Shown here: positions 11,830 to 23,159 of the stretch, one piece after another
Layout of the letters: each line of letters opens with the position of its first letter
How positions within the stretch are numbered: position 1 is the stretch's first letter
Source of the DNA: Kalmusia sp. IMI 367209
Lineage: Eukaryota > Ascomycota > Dothideomycetes > Pleosporales > Didymosphaeriaceae
Direction: 5' to 3'
Length of the DNA: 64,000 bases
Assembly: GCA_027946365.1 (NCBI GenBank)
Contig: JAPEUQ010000006.1
Location: 1,302,001 to 1,366,000, forward strand
Notes under the pieces: model-generated
What the model was told of the DNA's origin: nothing
Database searches by the model: none
What the model saw: the letters and a program-made list of their open reading frames with translations, nothing else
Position numbers and translations under genes: made by a program

Positions 11830-13808
11830 GAAGGCAGAATGCAGAACGATGTGCGCGAGACCAAGCTCTATGGCTGCGCGACGATCCCTGGAGGATCATG
11901 AGCAAACAGTCAAGAGGAGGATGTTGTCGAGATGCGGTTTAAATGTCCTTCAACGAGCCGGCAGAGGTATAGCCTCGGCGAAGCATTGCCACTGAGCAAC
12001 AGAAGCCCGCCAAATGCAAACAAATAAACTTCCTACTGTCCGAAAAGTGAAGAGCATCTGACATCACAACATTTCACTGATTGACCGAGCTTGTTTCGCT
12101 ATCGATGCTCACCTTCCGTTATTCCACTCCATTTCTCTATTTGTTGGATATATTGGCCCAACGCCAGCATCATGCTGACCGCACGTCATAGCAACACTCA
12201 CTCTCACGCCTCACCATTTGTTTCTCTAGACAAATCATGAGAGGGCTCTCCATGCGAAGGTTAACATGACGATTTGGCTGTCGGCGCCTCACTTGGACGG
12301 TCACGTGGAGGCCTCGGACTCGATGAAATCCAGCCACTGCCTTTGATCCGACAACGTATGTCTCAAACAGTCTGACGAACCTTAATATTATCCAACCTTT
12401 TCCTATCTCTACGTTTGCTCGGCGTGAGCTAATGGCTGCGTTGCCAAGGTCGGTCACCGCAGTTTATTTAGATTAATCGTAATCTATGCAGCTCGCTTCA
12501 TGGCCAACGTCCTCTCGGGCATCATTCTCTTCGTATCGCCAAAGGACGAGAGCGTAAAACAAGGACTGTCTGGTGATCTAGCCAGATATCCCGCAGCGCT
12601 TTCTTGGCATATCTGCAGACTGGCACTTTATCGACTTAATCATGTTTTCGAGCTTGCTGCTAATTTGATTCCTTTGGCATCTTGAATCGTTTCCTATGAG
12701 TGCTGTGATGTTCTTACTTCCTCTATTTTTAGTCATTAAGTACGACTCCAATCAGCTGTCCTGGAAATACATCTGGCTTAACACGTTTGCTTCCAAATCT
12801 ACACCGTTCAATTATCCTCTCGCTTAACTCCACATTCTTGGTCGATGACACTGAAAATAGCACAGCATAGATGAAAAATCGTATCATTGCAAAGCTACGG
12901 CATATGCAATACCGTTGTGGGCGATCGACCCTTGTTTCGAAATGGGAATGCTTCGGGCATACCGGACGTTTGGATGATGGCAGCATCAGTCGAAGGCCTG
13001 GACTCATGGTTTGCAATTAAGTGTAGACCCAAAAGCACAATGACTAAACTGAAAAGAATGTTCCGTCCTGCGTCGACCCGCCGAGACCCTTGACAAGGCA
13101 CTGAGAGAGGACCCGGATTGTCCTTTCAGTATTTCGTCAACGCGAGATCCTACACTACCCTATCATTGCAAATGGGATCTGCCCCTGTATCTCCCGAACA
13201 CCATCAGTTGCGCTCCTTCATTTGGGGTATCCCGAGCGGCCTCAAAGATAGTACATGTTGCCCAAAGCTTGGGCCTGGCCCACCAAAAGGCAATATCAAA
13301 GTATTTACATCCCTGCTTCCATCAGCTTCGATGCAGACCGCCACGGTCACTCACCCCACATGATCGACTTGCCACCCATGTACTTTCGTGCCGGTCATGC
13401 TTGAAAGCAGTATGGGGTGCCTCTCGCACGTTCGCTGCCCTATCAGGCGCCATCCACACCATGCAATCAACTCCTCACGACAAATGTCCAGTCTCTGGTG
13501 CAAAAGAGCTACGCTATGACGGATGATGCGGCATGCTTTATCCAAATTAGCGATACGGAATAGTTGAGCTACCGTCTGCTCAGGAACATAGACCGAATGC
13601 GGATACTTCATCCTTTTTCGAAGAAGGTGGCAACCGTGGCTCCTTAGCGTGGGAGGTATATGAATATGGGCTTCGTTCCTGTTCTGAGGTCAATCTGAAC
13701 CACACTTTACTCTTATACCTTCTCCATCCTTTCAAGCTCTCGCTTCTGCCAAGTTTGCTTGTCGAATACCAGTATCCACTCCAGATATTGAGCTTGATAA
13801 AGAACGCT
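11830..13808. other. Intergenic, nothing recognised
   Basis: About 2 kb between prefoldin 5 and the repeat-peptide gene. Only short overlapping frames are present. The last few hundred bases are presumably promoter and 5' UTR of the downstream secreted-peptide gene. Confidence 0.5.
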
Positions 13809-14600
13809 ATGCAGTACAGGCTAGTTTCGGTGATTGCCGCTGGCGCTCTTCTTGCCAATGTGAACGGCTTGCCCATTGCACAGCCAGAGGTACGCAACAT
13901 TCATCACGTCTATATCGGTACTTTCGACCATGGCGATTATGCTTACTATTGACAGGTACAAAGCGCCAGCATCAACACAACACCACCAGACGACATCTCG
14001 CTCGGCCCACCGAGCACCGTGATCACCTGGGGCAAGGAGAAGCGGGGCGAGGCTCCACCAGACGATATCAAGCTTGGCCCCCCCTCCACCGTGATCACCT
14101 GGGGTAAAGACAAGCGCGACCCTAATGCTCCCACGCCTACCGACAGCTTCTGGATTGGCACGCCATCTACCATCGTTACCTGGGGAAAAGAAAAACGGGA
14201 GACGACTCCTCCGGATGATATTGAACTCCAGCCGCCCAGCACAGAGATCGGCTGGTCGAAGCGAGGCGAAGCTCCCCCTCCGACTTTTGAGCTGGGCCCG
14301 CCTTCGACGAGCATCGGTTGGGGCAAGCGTAGCCAGACACCCCCGGATAGCATCGAGCTCGGGCCCCCTTCCACTCATGTTGGTTGGGGCAAGGAGAAGC
14401 GTGAGACGCCTCCGACATTTGGACTAGGCCCACCTTCCACAGAGATTGGATGGGGAAAGGAGAAGCGCGATCAAACTCCTCCGACATTTGAACTCGGTCC
14501 ACCATCTACGGAGATCGGATGGGGCAAGAGAGATTCGACGAACAAAGACGACATCGAACTTAGTCCTCCATCCACGGTAGTTACCTGGGGAAAGCATTAG
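13809..14600 (+). CDS. Secreted Kex2-processed repeat peptide precursor (nine repeats)
   Basis: A 241-aa precursor in two exons, 13809-13889 and 13956-14600. Exon 1 encodes a signal peptide: MQYR, then a hydrophobic stretch ending near ANVNG. Exon 2 is nine tandem peptide units of 21-30 aa. Eight end in Lys-Arg and the last in Lys-His before the stop. Each unit carries an acidic/Pro-rich half (TPPDDIEL-like), a GPPST core and a C-terminal ITWGK or IGWGK. KR is the cleavage site of the Golgi protease Kex2, so the product should be secreted as about nine related peptides. The layout matches fungal Kex2-processed repeat proteins (KEPs), alpha-pheromone and dikaritin precursors. There is no Cys, unlike many ascomycete alpha-factors, and no DUF3328/UstY or tyrosinase gene within 5 kb. 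I do not recognise the peptide; hormone, pheromone-like or surface roles are all open. Confidence 0.85.
13956..14597 (+). repeat. Nine in-frame peptide repeats with KR junctions
   Basis: Unit boundaries, taken at the end of each dibasic site, are 13956-14045, 14046-14117, 14118-14198, 14199-14264, 14265-14330, 14331-14402, 14403-14468, 14469-14531 and 14532-14597. Units 1-3 and 9 end in (I/V)TWGK. Units 4-8 end in (I/V)GW(G/S)K. Five units (1-3, 6, 7) carry an extra acidic-Lys pair (KEKR or KDKR) before the cleavage point. The intron falls just before unit 1, so exon 2 is the repeat block. Confidence 0.9.
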
Positions 14601-16218
14601 ATGTTTCATTGCTCAGATGTTTCGTGCAAGTATACTGTGAACCTCGTCTACTTGGTAGAACGTTCCTAACACAATCAGGCGTCATTTTAATATTGGAAAA
14701 GTTAGAAGGAGGGTTGTGCGTTGGTGCGTTCAACAAGGGATGTTCTGATATCAACACGTCCATTCTTCATTTCATATGTAGTTAGTAGTATGTAATCGCA
14801 ACACCACCATTCTATCTCACATGGAGTAAACAAGAACTGGATTGTAGCTGACTCCCGCCCAATGCTGATATGATTGAAATGTCCTTCATACATGCCGTCG
14901 GCCTGTGTATCGTGCATAGCTCTCGCTGGCAAACCTTTCGGTAACCGTAAGCCACGGAAGTAATTCGCGAGCTTAGTGCATCTCCTGTTTGTGAGTTGTG
15001 GTAGATTCCTAACTAAACATTAAACCAATGGTTGCAGGGGTGTAGAAAAGATGATATAATGATGCTCTAGTTTTTCTCAAGATGATGCCTGATCCGGATG
15101 ACGAGGTGAGGGTCTTTATTACGTGGCCGGCTTTTATGTGGACATTACTAGCCTTTCGTGGAAACGTCAACCAAGGTAAGTTATAAAGAGGAGCCCGCAA
15201 AAACGGATTATTGTTCTTATGAAAATGTCGTAGCCTGGTGGGATAGAGGTCCAAATCGAAGTGAATCCCTGGGGTGGCGAGAGTGCGGCTGCGGAGCCCA
15301 TTTCTTCGCTGCTGGAGTCGAGCGTTGACTGGTCATGACATCAGGTACCTGTTAGCTTCATCATAGTCTCGAGTGCGTTACTGTAGAGTATGTTGTCCTA
15401 GGACTGTACACGTAGTGTAGGATGTGTAGTGCGGTCAATCGCTACGTCGCAGCTGGCCGAGGGACGAGATTCTTAGAGTCGCTGACATGGACATCTCATT
15501 GAGCCAATTCGGCAAGGTGGAGATAAGCTGTTACGCCTTAGCCCTCAAACGCACGCGACTGGCCTGGCGGTGGGTAACGAGGGCGATCCGTCGAACTTGT
15601 GGTTGCCTGCGCACCCTATTCCCCGAGCTTCGGCGGAACCAAAACGTGTCTTCATCGCCAGCAGCGTCCTTAAAGAAGTGCCAAATAGCGCAGAAAACAT
15701 TGCAGCTGCCACTCAACCTTTTCCGGTTGCAAACATCTCGCGCTCGCCCTGCGCCGTTGTCACGTGTGTGTTGGCTGCTGCTCCTGCCCTGGCTGACTGC
15801 CCAGATCGGTGCCGCCGAGACTTTTCGCCGCCCCAAATCCACAACGTCTCTTCTACCCAGCCCTTCTTGTACATCAATTAGATTACATCCACAACCGCCC
15901 CATCACGCTCCACCACACCGCCTCTTGAACTGCACCCGTAAGTTATCCCGCCGACCGGCCGCTCGCGATACTTGGCTATCGCCACGCGTTCTTGTGCGTC
16001 CCCATGGCGATATCAGGCTTCGACCGCGAGCTCCCATCCAGCGCTCAACATCACCCGCGCCGGCTCGAGAATCTGCGTAACCCTGCATATTCAGCTCGTT
16101 GACCCCAGCCAAATCCTTTCTGACTTTGTCCTCGTGCAGGTTCAGGAGCCGACACTCACCGCCTCCCACACACGCCCTCTTAGACTCGTCGCTCTACACG
16201 CGAGCACCAGCCGCAATC
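14601..16218. other. Intergenic, nothing recognised except ARF1 upstream region
   Basis: No supported gene. The last several hundred bases (pyrimidine-rich, from about 15850) are presumably the ARF1 promoter and 5' UTR. Open frames between 15490 and 16200 are not family-like. Confidence 0.5.
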
Positions 16219-16937
<719 letters not shown>

Positions 16938-17623
16938 GTTGATGCCCCGACCGCCCTGACGCTACGACGTGCTGCCGCCGATAAGGTCTGCTCGATGACC
17001 CAGACAACCAGCTCTCTCCCGCTTACCATCCCTCTAACGACCTCGGATCCTCTATAAATGTATGTGCTTGCGTGTCTTTCGAATCGGATGGTGGAGCGGA
17101 TATTTCCTTTTCACCACTGGAGTTTGTGAACTGCCATGATCGCTACATCATTATATGTCACGGATTGTTTGGTGGTTCAAATCGGAAATAGTCTACCGGG
17201 TACTCTACAGTGCTACTATCCAATTTGAGCCTTTGTTTTGCTATAGAGGTGCTGGCCTGCATATCTCTCGTTGGTTGCGTGAAACATGGTCACAGATCGC
17301 GAAAAGTCGTGTATTCTTTCATACATCTGTTGGACCCACATCGCTGATCAAATGATTGTGCATCAAAAGTAGGCATGCAAAATTGTTTTCGTAGACGGAG
17401 CATATCATCAGTCTTCTATATCATGCCAGTTGCAAATCATTTCAAAACCCGAACGCCCCCACTCCACCCATGCGGCCAATCGTTGCATTCCTTCACATCC
17501 TCCATGTCAATCCTGATTAGCAACTTAAAAAGTTGCATAAGACGACAACATCAGCTGGAGGCCTGCCATCCCAGATGGCACCTCTTCCATCATCAAGCAA
17601 TTTAATCTCCAATGCATCAGACC
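16938..17623. other. Convergent intergenic region ARF1 / Mob2
   Basis: The 3' flanks of two convergent genes. No gene or repeat recognised. Confidence 0.5.
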
Positions 17624-18977
17624 TTACGCAGCAACTGCCTGTGGTGCAGAACCCGCCAGTACACCCTCCTTCGGCACCTGGCCTTGAGGTGGCGGCGGCA
17701 ACAGGCCTTTGGAAAGCCAAAGGTCAACGAGCGGCTGCATGGGCTCGATCTCCTTGTCGGTGATGAGGTTGAAGAGCTTACCCACGTTGATAAAGTGAAC
17801 AAAGCAGGTGTTCAGCTCCTTGTAAGCACCTGCATGCCAGAAAGGGTCCAACCAATGGCCGTGGTAGATGTGTGCGTAGCAGCGCATCATTTGACGGTAG
17901 ATGCTCTTGATATCGGATTCGAAGGTCTCAGGGAAACCGGAACCCTTTCCAAGCCAGTCACGGCCGGACAGTTGGGAGAGGGGGGCGTTGAGGCTGGTGG
18001 GTCCGAGTGGTTGTGGGGTTGATGAGGGAGTGAGGGAGCCAGAGGCGTAGCTTGAGGCAGAGGCTGAGCCGGTGTCTGTGGGGAAGATTGAGGGGTCTGT
18101 TATTTTCCCTGAGATCCACTTCTGAACGAGGTTGATGTACTGAATGGCGGGGATCTTAATGGGCTTTTTGTTGTTGTCGAGCCATGTATAGGTGTGGCTG
18201 TCGTGTTGTCAGACGAAGACATGTACACTCCGTCGAAAGAATGCTCACCCGCTAGCCGACATGGTTGGACACACATCTGGATTGCAGCACGGCTTCCCAG
18301 TTCTCTCGTCCGGCACTTTGATGATGTTGATCATCTGCTCCAGCAAGCGATATTGCTCGACAACTGAATATGCGAGTCAACACGGACCACGTAGGTAGGG
18401 ATGCATCAACGTACCTTGGTGCGCAAGCCACTCCCCCTCCTCGACGAGATTAGGCTTTGCAGCTAAAGTCATAAAATTACCCCTGACAATAAGAGCAGAA
18501 TACTCTTCGCGGAAGAAGAAGGGCGGCCTGCGCGAACCGGACGGGGCCCCCTCTGAAGCAGCCTGGCTCTCAAAAGACATGGCAGAGGACAATGCGGGGG
18601 AATGGGGCATGGGAGGAAAGTTGGGCGCCTGGCCTGGAGCCGCTGAAGGCGAGTAGGGCGAACTTGTCGTCGGCGAAGGTGTGCCGTTACCCTTGCCTTG
18701 CTGGTTGTTGCTCTTATTGGAGCGTCCAGCCAATCCTTGGCGCCTGATACGAGAAGTCAGAATATCTGTGCAGGTCAAGAGAGAAGTTTGAAGGGCGGTG
18801 TTATTAGGCGAGGAGGGGGACTGTTAGTGAGGCTCTGGGGAGACACAAAGTGAGACACAAGGCAGCCCAGGCCATGAAACAAAGCGACTGAGGGGTTCGT
18901 TGCCACGCAGACGCATTGCAGCAAGCAATGGGGGGAGCCATGCCAAGCACTCACACGCTGGAGAAAAAGGACGCCAT
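17624..18977 (-). CDS. mob2: Mob2-like NDR kinase co-activator
   Basis: A Mob1/phocein-family protein. Mob2 proteins bind and activate NDR/Cbk1/COT1 kinases that control polarised growth. Four exons on the minus strand (18977-18955, 18743-18415, 18363-18249, 18197-17624) give 346 aa. A 7-codon first exon (MASFFSS) joins a Ser/Pro/Asn-rich disordered region. The Mob fold follows: NLVEEGEWLAHQ, then NPDVCPTMSASG with the zinc-binding Cys residues, then HTYTWLDNNKKPIKIPA, and finally YAHIYHGHW and ELNTCFVHFINV, which carry the zinc-binding His residues. The WLDNNKKP phrase is closer to Mob2 than to Mob1, so I assign Mob2, but I did not compare all paralogues. A Ser/Pro insertion (about 45 residues) sits inside the Mob domain. 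The first intron is long (211 bp). The promoter is separated from LEO1 by a transposon. Confidence 0.85.
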
Positions 18978-19222
18978 AATGGGCTACAGAGGACGGGATG
19001 TGCGGCGGTGGAGAAGACGTGGAGGCTGTGGTTACTTGTCCCGGCGGCGCGTCCAAGGCCTAGGAGGAAGTTTGAGGTGAGAGGGAGTGGTGATACGCCT
19101 CAAATGGCCAACGCTCGCTGTGGGCTGCGGCGTCGAAGTAGGGGGCCATCGGCCAGCTAGGGCCTCGGAGCAAGGCCGCTTTGGCGCTAAACCGTAAACG
19201 CGAGCTCACTGTCGGTCGCTGC

Positions 19223-19224
19223 TA
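19223..19224. other. TA target-site duplication, left
   Basis: TA immediately outside the left terminal inverted repeat, matched by TA at 20956-20957. This is the insertion signature of IS630/Tc1/mariner elements. Confidence 0.85.
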
Positions 19225-19319
19225 CGGAGGTGCATTTCAAAAGTCCTTGCCCACCTACTAGCAGGGATCCAGCTTGGCGACAGGGGTTCTCGGTCAAAAA
19301 CCCCGATTTGGCAAAGCTC
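19225..19319 (+). repeat. Left 95-bp terminal inverted repeat
   Basis: Reverse complement of 20861-20955 without a mismatch that I can find. Homology stops after ...GGCAAAGCTC. Confidence 0.92.
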
Positions 19320-19422
19320 TAAGAACAGGTGGCCTTTTGCTCTGAGCTCAGTTTTCTGCAAAGTTTTCAAAAGATCTCTACTTTACAAAGTTCTCAAAGT
19401 TTCAAAATCAATCAAATCTAAT

Positions 19423-20703
19423 ATGGCTCCTCACGATATCTCTACAAGAGCTCTTCTTGTAACTCTTAAAGCAACAGGCAAAACAAACGATGAAATTGAA
19501 TTTTTAACAGGGATTAAAAAAAGGACAATTAACTCAATCTATGCGCGAGCCATTGATCGAGGCTTTGATCCTGCTCAACGCCCTATTAAAATTCAAGACA
19601 GTTATCTTGAAGATGCTCCTCGATCTGGCAGGCCAACAAGACAAGCTCAAATTACTGAGAGCGTTATAACTGCTGTACGCACTGACCGCTATGGAAGAGA
19701 GAAGTCTTGCGCTGATCTTGCTGGATTACTCAGTCAATAAGGAGTAGATATCTCAGCTTCAACAATTTGGCGAGTCCTCAAGAAAGCAGGCTTCAAGAAG
19801 ACAAAACCAACGAGGAAGCCTGGGTTGACGAAGAAGATGAAGAAAGATAGACTTAATTGGTGTCTCCTATACTAAGATTGGACACTTGAGGACTGGAAGA
19901 ATGTAATTTGGTCTGATGAAACATCTGTTGTTCTCTTGCATAGGCGTGGAGGCTATAGAGTTTGGCGAAAAACAGATGAAGCTTTTGTAAAAAGCTGTAT
20001 TCGTGAGAGGTGGAAAGGCTACTCTGAGTTTATGTTCTGGGGCTGCTTTACTTATGATAAAAAAGGCCCTTGCCATTGTTGGCTGCCAGAAACAAAACAA
20101 GAGAAAGAGAAGGCAGTTAAAGAGATTGAAAAATTGAATCAAGAGCTTGAGCCTCTCATGAAAACGCAATGGGAGATGGAAAATGGCATGAGACGTCTCT
20201 CCCTACGACAAAAACCTGGACGCCAGCCTCAATGGAGATGGAATAAAAAGAATGGTAAGCTATCAAGAGGCTCTGGTTCTGGGATTGATTGGTATCGTTA
20301 TCAAGCGAAAATCTTGTTGCCAAAGCTTCTCCCCTTTGCAAAAGAATGCAAAGTTGAAAGACCAGCAACAGTAGTTCAAGAAGATAAGGCTCCTTCACAT
20401 AATCACTACGTACAAAGCTACATTTTTAATCTATAAGAAGTAGAGAAGCTTCTTTGGTGTGGGAACTCACCTGATCTTAACGCGATTGAGCCTTGTTGGT
20501 TTTGGATGAAAAGGCAAACAACAAAAAAAGGAGCTCCTAAATCAAGAGCAGCAGCAATTCTTGCTTGGGAAAACTGCTGGTGGAAAGATCTACCTCAGGA
20601 AAAGATTCAAGGCTGGATTGAGCGTATCCCTATTCATATATAAAAGATCATTGAACTAGAAGGAGGTAATGAGTATAAGGAGGGCAGAAATCTTCGTTGG
20701 TAG
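19423..20703 (+). pseudogene. Transposase, DD34E Tc1/mariner type, four in-frame stops
   Basis: Read in one frame from the ATG at 19423 to TAG at 20701, the frame is about 426 codons. It is interrupted by TAA at 19738, 19873, 20434 and 20641. The N-terminus is a helix-turn-helix domain with an Arg-rich GRPTRQAQ linker. The catalytic Asp residues are visible in WSDETS and in VVQEDKAPSH, and the Glu is in SPDLNAIEP. There are 34 residues between the second Asp and the Glu, giving a DD34E core. No frameshifts are seen; only stops break it. All four stops are TAA at positions where CAA would restore Gln, which fits C-to-T change of the repeat-induced point mutation kind. The product cannot be made intact. 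Confidence 0.9.
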
Positions 20704-20718
20704 AAAATAGAGCTTAGA

Positions 20719-20848
20719 TAACCTACAAAAGCTTGAGCAACCTATAAAAGCTCAAACAACCTACAAAAGCTTAAGCAACCTACAAAAGCTCAAACAACCT
20801 ACAAAAGCTCGAGCAACAAAAAAAGCTCAACAACAAAAGCTCTGAGAT
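20719..20848 (+). repeat. Short tandem repeats in the transposon 3' region
   Basis: About five or six imperfect copies of a 19-20 bp unit of the form acctacaaaagctcaaacaa, just inside the right TIR. Subterminal repeats of this kind can be transposase-binding sites; that role is inferred. Confidence 0.75.
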
Positions 20849-20860
20849 TTGCAAGTTTTG

Positions 20861-20955
20861 GAGCTTTGCCAAATCGGGGTTTTTGACCGAGAACCCCTGT
20901 CGCCAAGCTGGATCCCTGCTAGTAGGTGGGCAAGGACTTTTGAAATGCACCTCCG
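20861..20955 (-). repeat. Right 95-bp terminal inverted repeat
   Basis: Inverted copy of 19225-19319, followed directly by the TA target duplication at 20956-20957. Confidence 0.92.
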
Positions 20956-21115
20956 TACTCAACTTTCTTCAACCACGGCATCTACCACTAATTCCTATCG
21001 CCCTCCTCTCACCCTCTCTACACCGCCGCTACCACTGTCGCGCTTCTTTACCGGACGCTTGACCTCGCCCATTATCTGTCTATCCCTTGGACGCGACACT
21101 CAGCCCAACGCGACA

Positions 21116-22592
21116 ATGGCTGCCGCCGTCGACAGCCCACCCGACCTCTCAAATGCGCCGTCGGACGAAGACGAGTTCGCAAGCAATGGCCCCACTGCAG
21201 AGGACGAGGAGGGTAGCGCGCTTGTAAACGCAGGGGAAGACGACGATGACTTAGGCGACGATCTCTTTGGCGACGACGACGACGACGACGACGCAGACCA
21301 GCCCCAGTGAGTCTTGCCTTGGACCGCCACTGCAATGCGCCGCTAACACTACAAACAGGCACCGAAAGTTAGACGATGAAGAACTCGACTCGGGCGACGA
21401 CGAGGGCCGGACAGACCGTGCGAGGGTCACGCCGGAAATCCAAGACCAAAACTTCAATTTCATGGAAGCCGATATTGCGCGTCACGCCGTACCCGAACCC
21501 AGCGACGGCGAGCTCTACCTCTTCAAAGTCCCAGTCTTCATGTCCGTCGAGCCGACTGCGTTCGACCACAGGACCTTTCAGCCACCGACAACCGACCACC
21601 ATTCGAAGCTGCCTCCTTCAGACCACTTCTCTGCTTTCAACACAGCCATGACCACAATCCGATGGCGCCACTCGCCGTCAGATCACTCAAAACTACAGTC
21701 CAACGCGCGCATCCTGCGATGGTCAGATGGTTCTCTAACGCTACAGCACGCCAACGACCCAGCCAACCAGTACGAAATCAATGCGGGCATGCTTGCGCCC
21801 CCACAAATTAATCCTAAGCTTCCTACGCCTACCATGGTCAAGGGTCGGCGCAAAGACGACCAAAAGAAGGAGAGTTACACATATCTCATGGCGCCCTGCC
21901 AGGAGGCAAACGTCATGCGCGTAACGAACAAGTTTACAACATTTCTATCTGTTGTGGCAACATCAAACACGAAAGACTCAGCATTGGAAAAACTGCAAAA
22001 CGATCTCGCTGTTGCCGCAGCCCGTGGTCGTGACAGTGCTGACCAAGCCATCTCCTTCATCGACGTGAACGAGGATCCTGAACTTCGCCGACAGCGGGAA
22101 GAGCTGAATTACAAAGAAAAGTTGAAGCAACAGAGAGCGCGAGAGAAGCATGCGCTCAGGGAGCAGGAGCGCAATTCTCGCGTCATGAACAAGAGTTCTA
22201 GAGGCGGATATGGTCTGGACGCCGATATGCTTGAAGGAGGCGAGGGCCGAAGGAAAGGTGGAGCCAGAAAGCCACGAGCTCAGGCACGTCGTGGCCATGA
22301 CGACTGGAGCGACGATGATGACGAGGCCTACGCTCGACGCGGCGCTAACAAAGAAGACGATTATGACGATGAGGACGACTTTATTGCTCGCAGCGATGAG
22401 GAGCCAGAGGTTGTGAGTGATGATGAGGATGTCGACGATGGTATCATCGAGGAGCCACGGAGTAGAAAGGCCAGGGACACACAGAGCCCAAAACGGGGAA
22501 GGAGTGACGAGGATGAAGACGAAGACGAGGATGTCATTGTTCGGTCGAAGAAAAGGAGAGTGGTTGTGGACGAAGATGAGGATGACGAGTAA
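21116..22592 (+). CDS. leo1: LEO1, RNA polymerase II-associated PAF1 complex subunit
   Basis: Leo1 is a subunit of the PAF1 complex, which travels with RNA polymerase II and supports histone modification during elongation. Two exons, 21116-21306 and 21359-22592, give 474 aa. The N-terminal 110 residues are highly acidic, with long Asp runs. The central Leo1 domain follows, recognisable by ELYLFKVPVFMSVEP, TTIRWRHS, ARILRWSDGSLTLQ and the KESYTYLMAPCQEA strand. The C-terminal third is again charged and disordered, mixing Arg/Lys with Asp/Glu runs. The acidic-core-acidic layout and the core phrases are those of Leo1. The reading frame is open upstream into the transposon, but the ATG at 21116 precedes the acidic start typical of the family. 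Its promoter is shortened to about 158 bp by the transposon. Confidence 0.92.
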
Positions 22593-23159
22593 TGGGATTG
22601 GGTTTGTCGCCGAGGGTCTCAGCTGTCATGATTTGTCTTTCGGCATCCATACATTGAGCCTCGTCTGTCTATCATTCCTGTGGAACTTTGGTCCTCATTG
22701 AAGGCCGCCCGAGGCCTGGATGGCGCATAAACCTCCATAGCTGTGGCGTACTCGAGACAAAACATTTATACCGAGATTCCTGAATGGTCGGTTGGAGTTG
22801 GAGGTCACGGTTGCTTAAGCGTTGCGGTAGATATTTCCTCGGGCTGTCTTTGAGACCAGCAAACATAGTTCTCTCACAGGTTTATCAGTCCGGCATAGCC
22901 TGGAGTGTAACTACGTGCACAAACTATCGGGCTGTACAATCTGCAATAGTTAAGCCTAGTTTCTCACTACCATGCAGAGGCTACGAGATTAGCACAATGG
23001 TGATGATACACTGGGCAAATAAAACAGCTTGACCGTCTCCGCGCCACTCCAAAAACATCCAAAAACTTTGAGTCTACGTTGTCACCTAGTATATTCCTGG
23101 TCAAAATTTTGCAGCGCAGCAATGCTATAGACCAACGCCTAAACACCCCAATCATCACT
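22593..23159. other. Convergent intergenic region LEO1 / P450
   Basis: The 3' flanks of two convergent genes. Nothing recognised. Confidence 0.5.

Larger units (their letters stand above)
19225..20955 (+). mobile_element. Tc1/mariner-family DNA transposon, 1731 bp
   Basis: A complete element bounded by TA dinucleotides and by 95-bp terminal inverted repeats, 19225-19319 and 20861-20955, which I find identical along their length. The outermost bases are CGGAGGTGCATTTC. It carries one transposase reading frame (see separate entry) and an AT-rich 3' spacer with short tandem repeats. It lies in the roughly 2.1-kb interval between the start codons of divergent Mob2 and LEO1, about 245 bp from Mob2 and 158 bp from LEO1. 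Perfect TIRs suggest recent insertion, yet the transposase is dead, so it was probably moved in trans. It resembles Molly-like mariner elements described from Pleosporales; that resemblance is from memory and not aligned. Confidence 0.93.

Noticed and set aside
13821..14378. Long minus-strand frames opposite the repeat peptide
   Set aside because: They repeat with the same period as the plus-strand units and lack a signal peptide or dibasic sites in order; mirror frames of a repetitive coding sequence.
20849..21115. In-frame extension of LEO1 upstream into the transposon
   Set aside because: It would start inside the right TIR; LEO1 proteins begin at the acidic region, so the frame is open by chance.
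21072..21362. Minus-strand Arg/Ser-rich frames at the LEO1 start
   Set aside because: Shadows of the Asp-codon (GAC/GAT) runs of LEO1.
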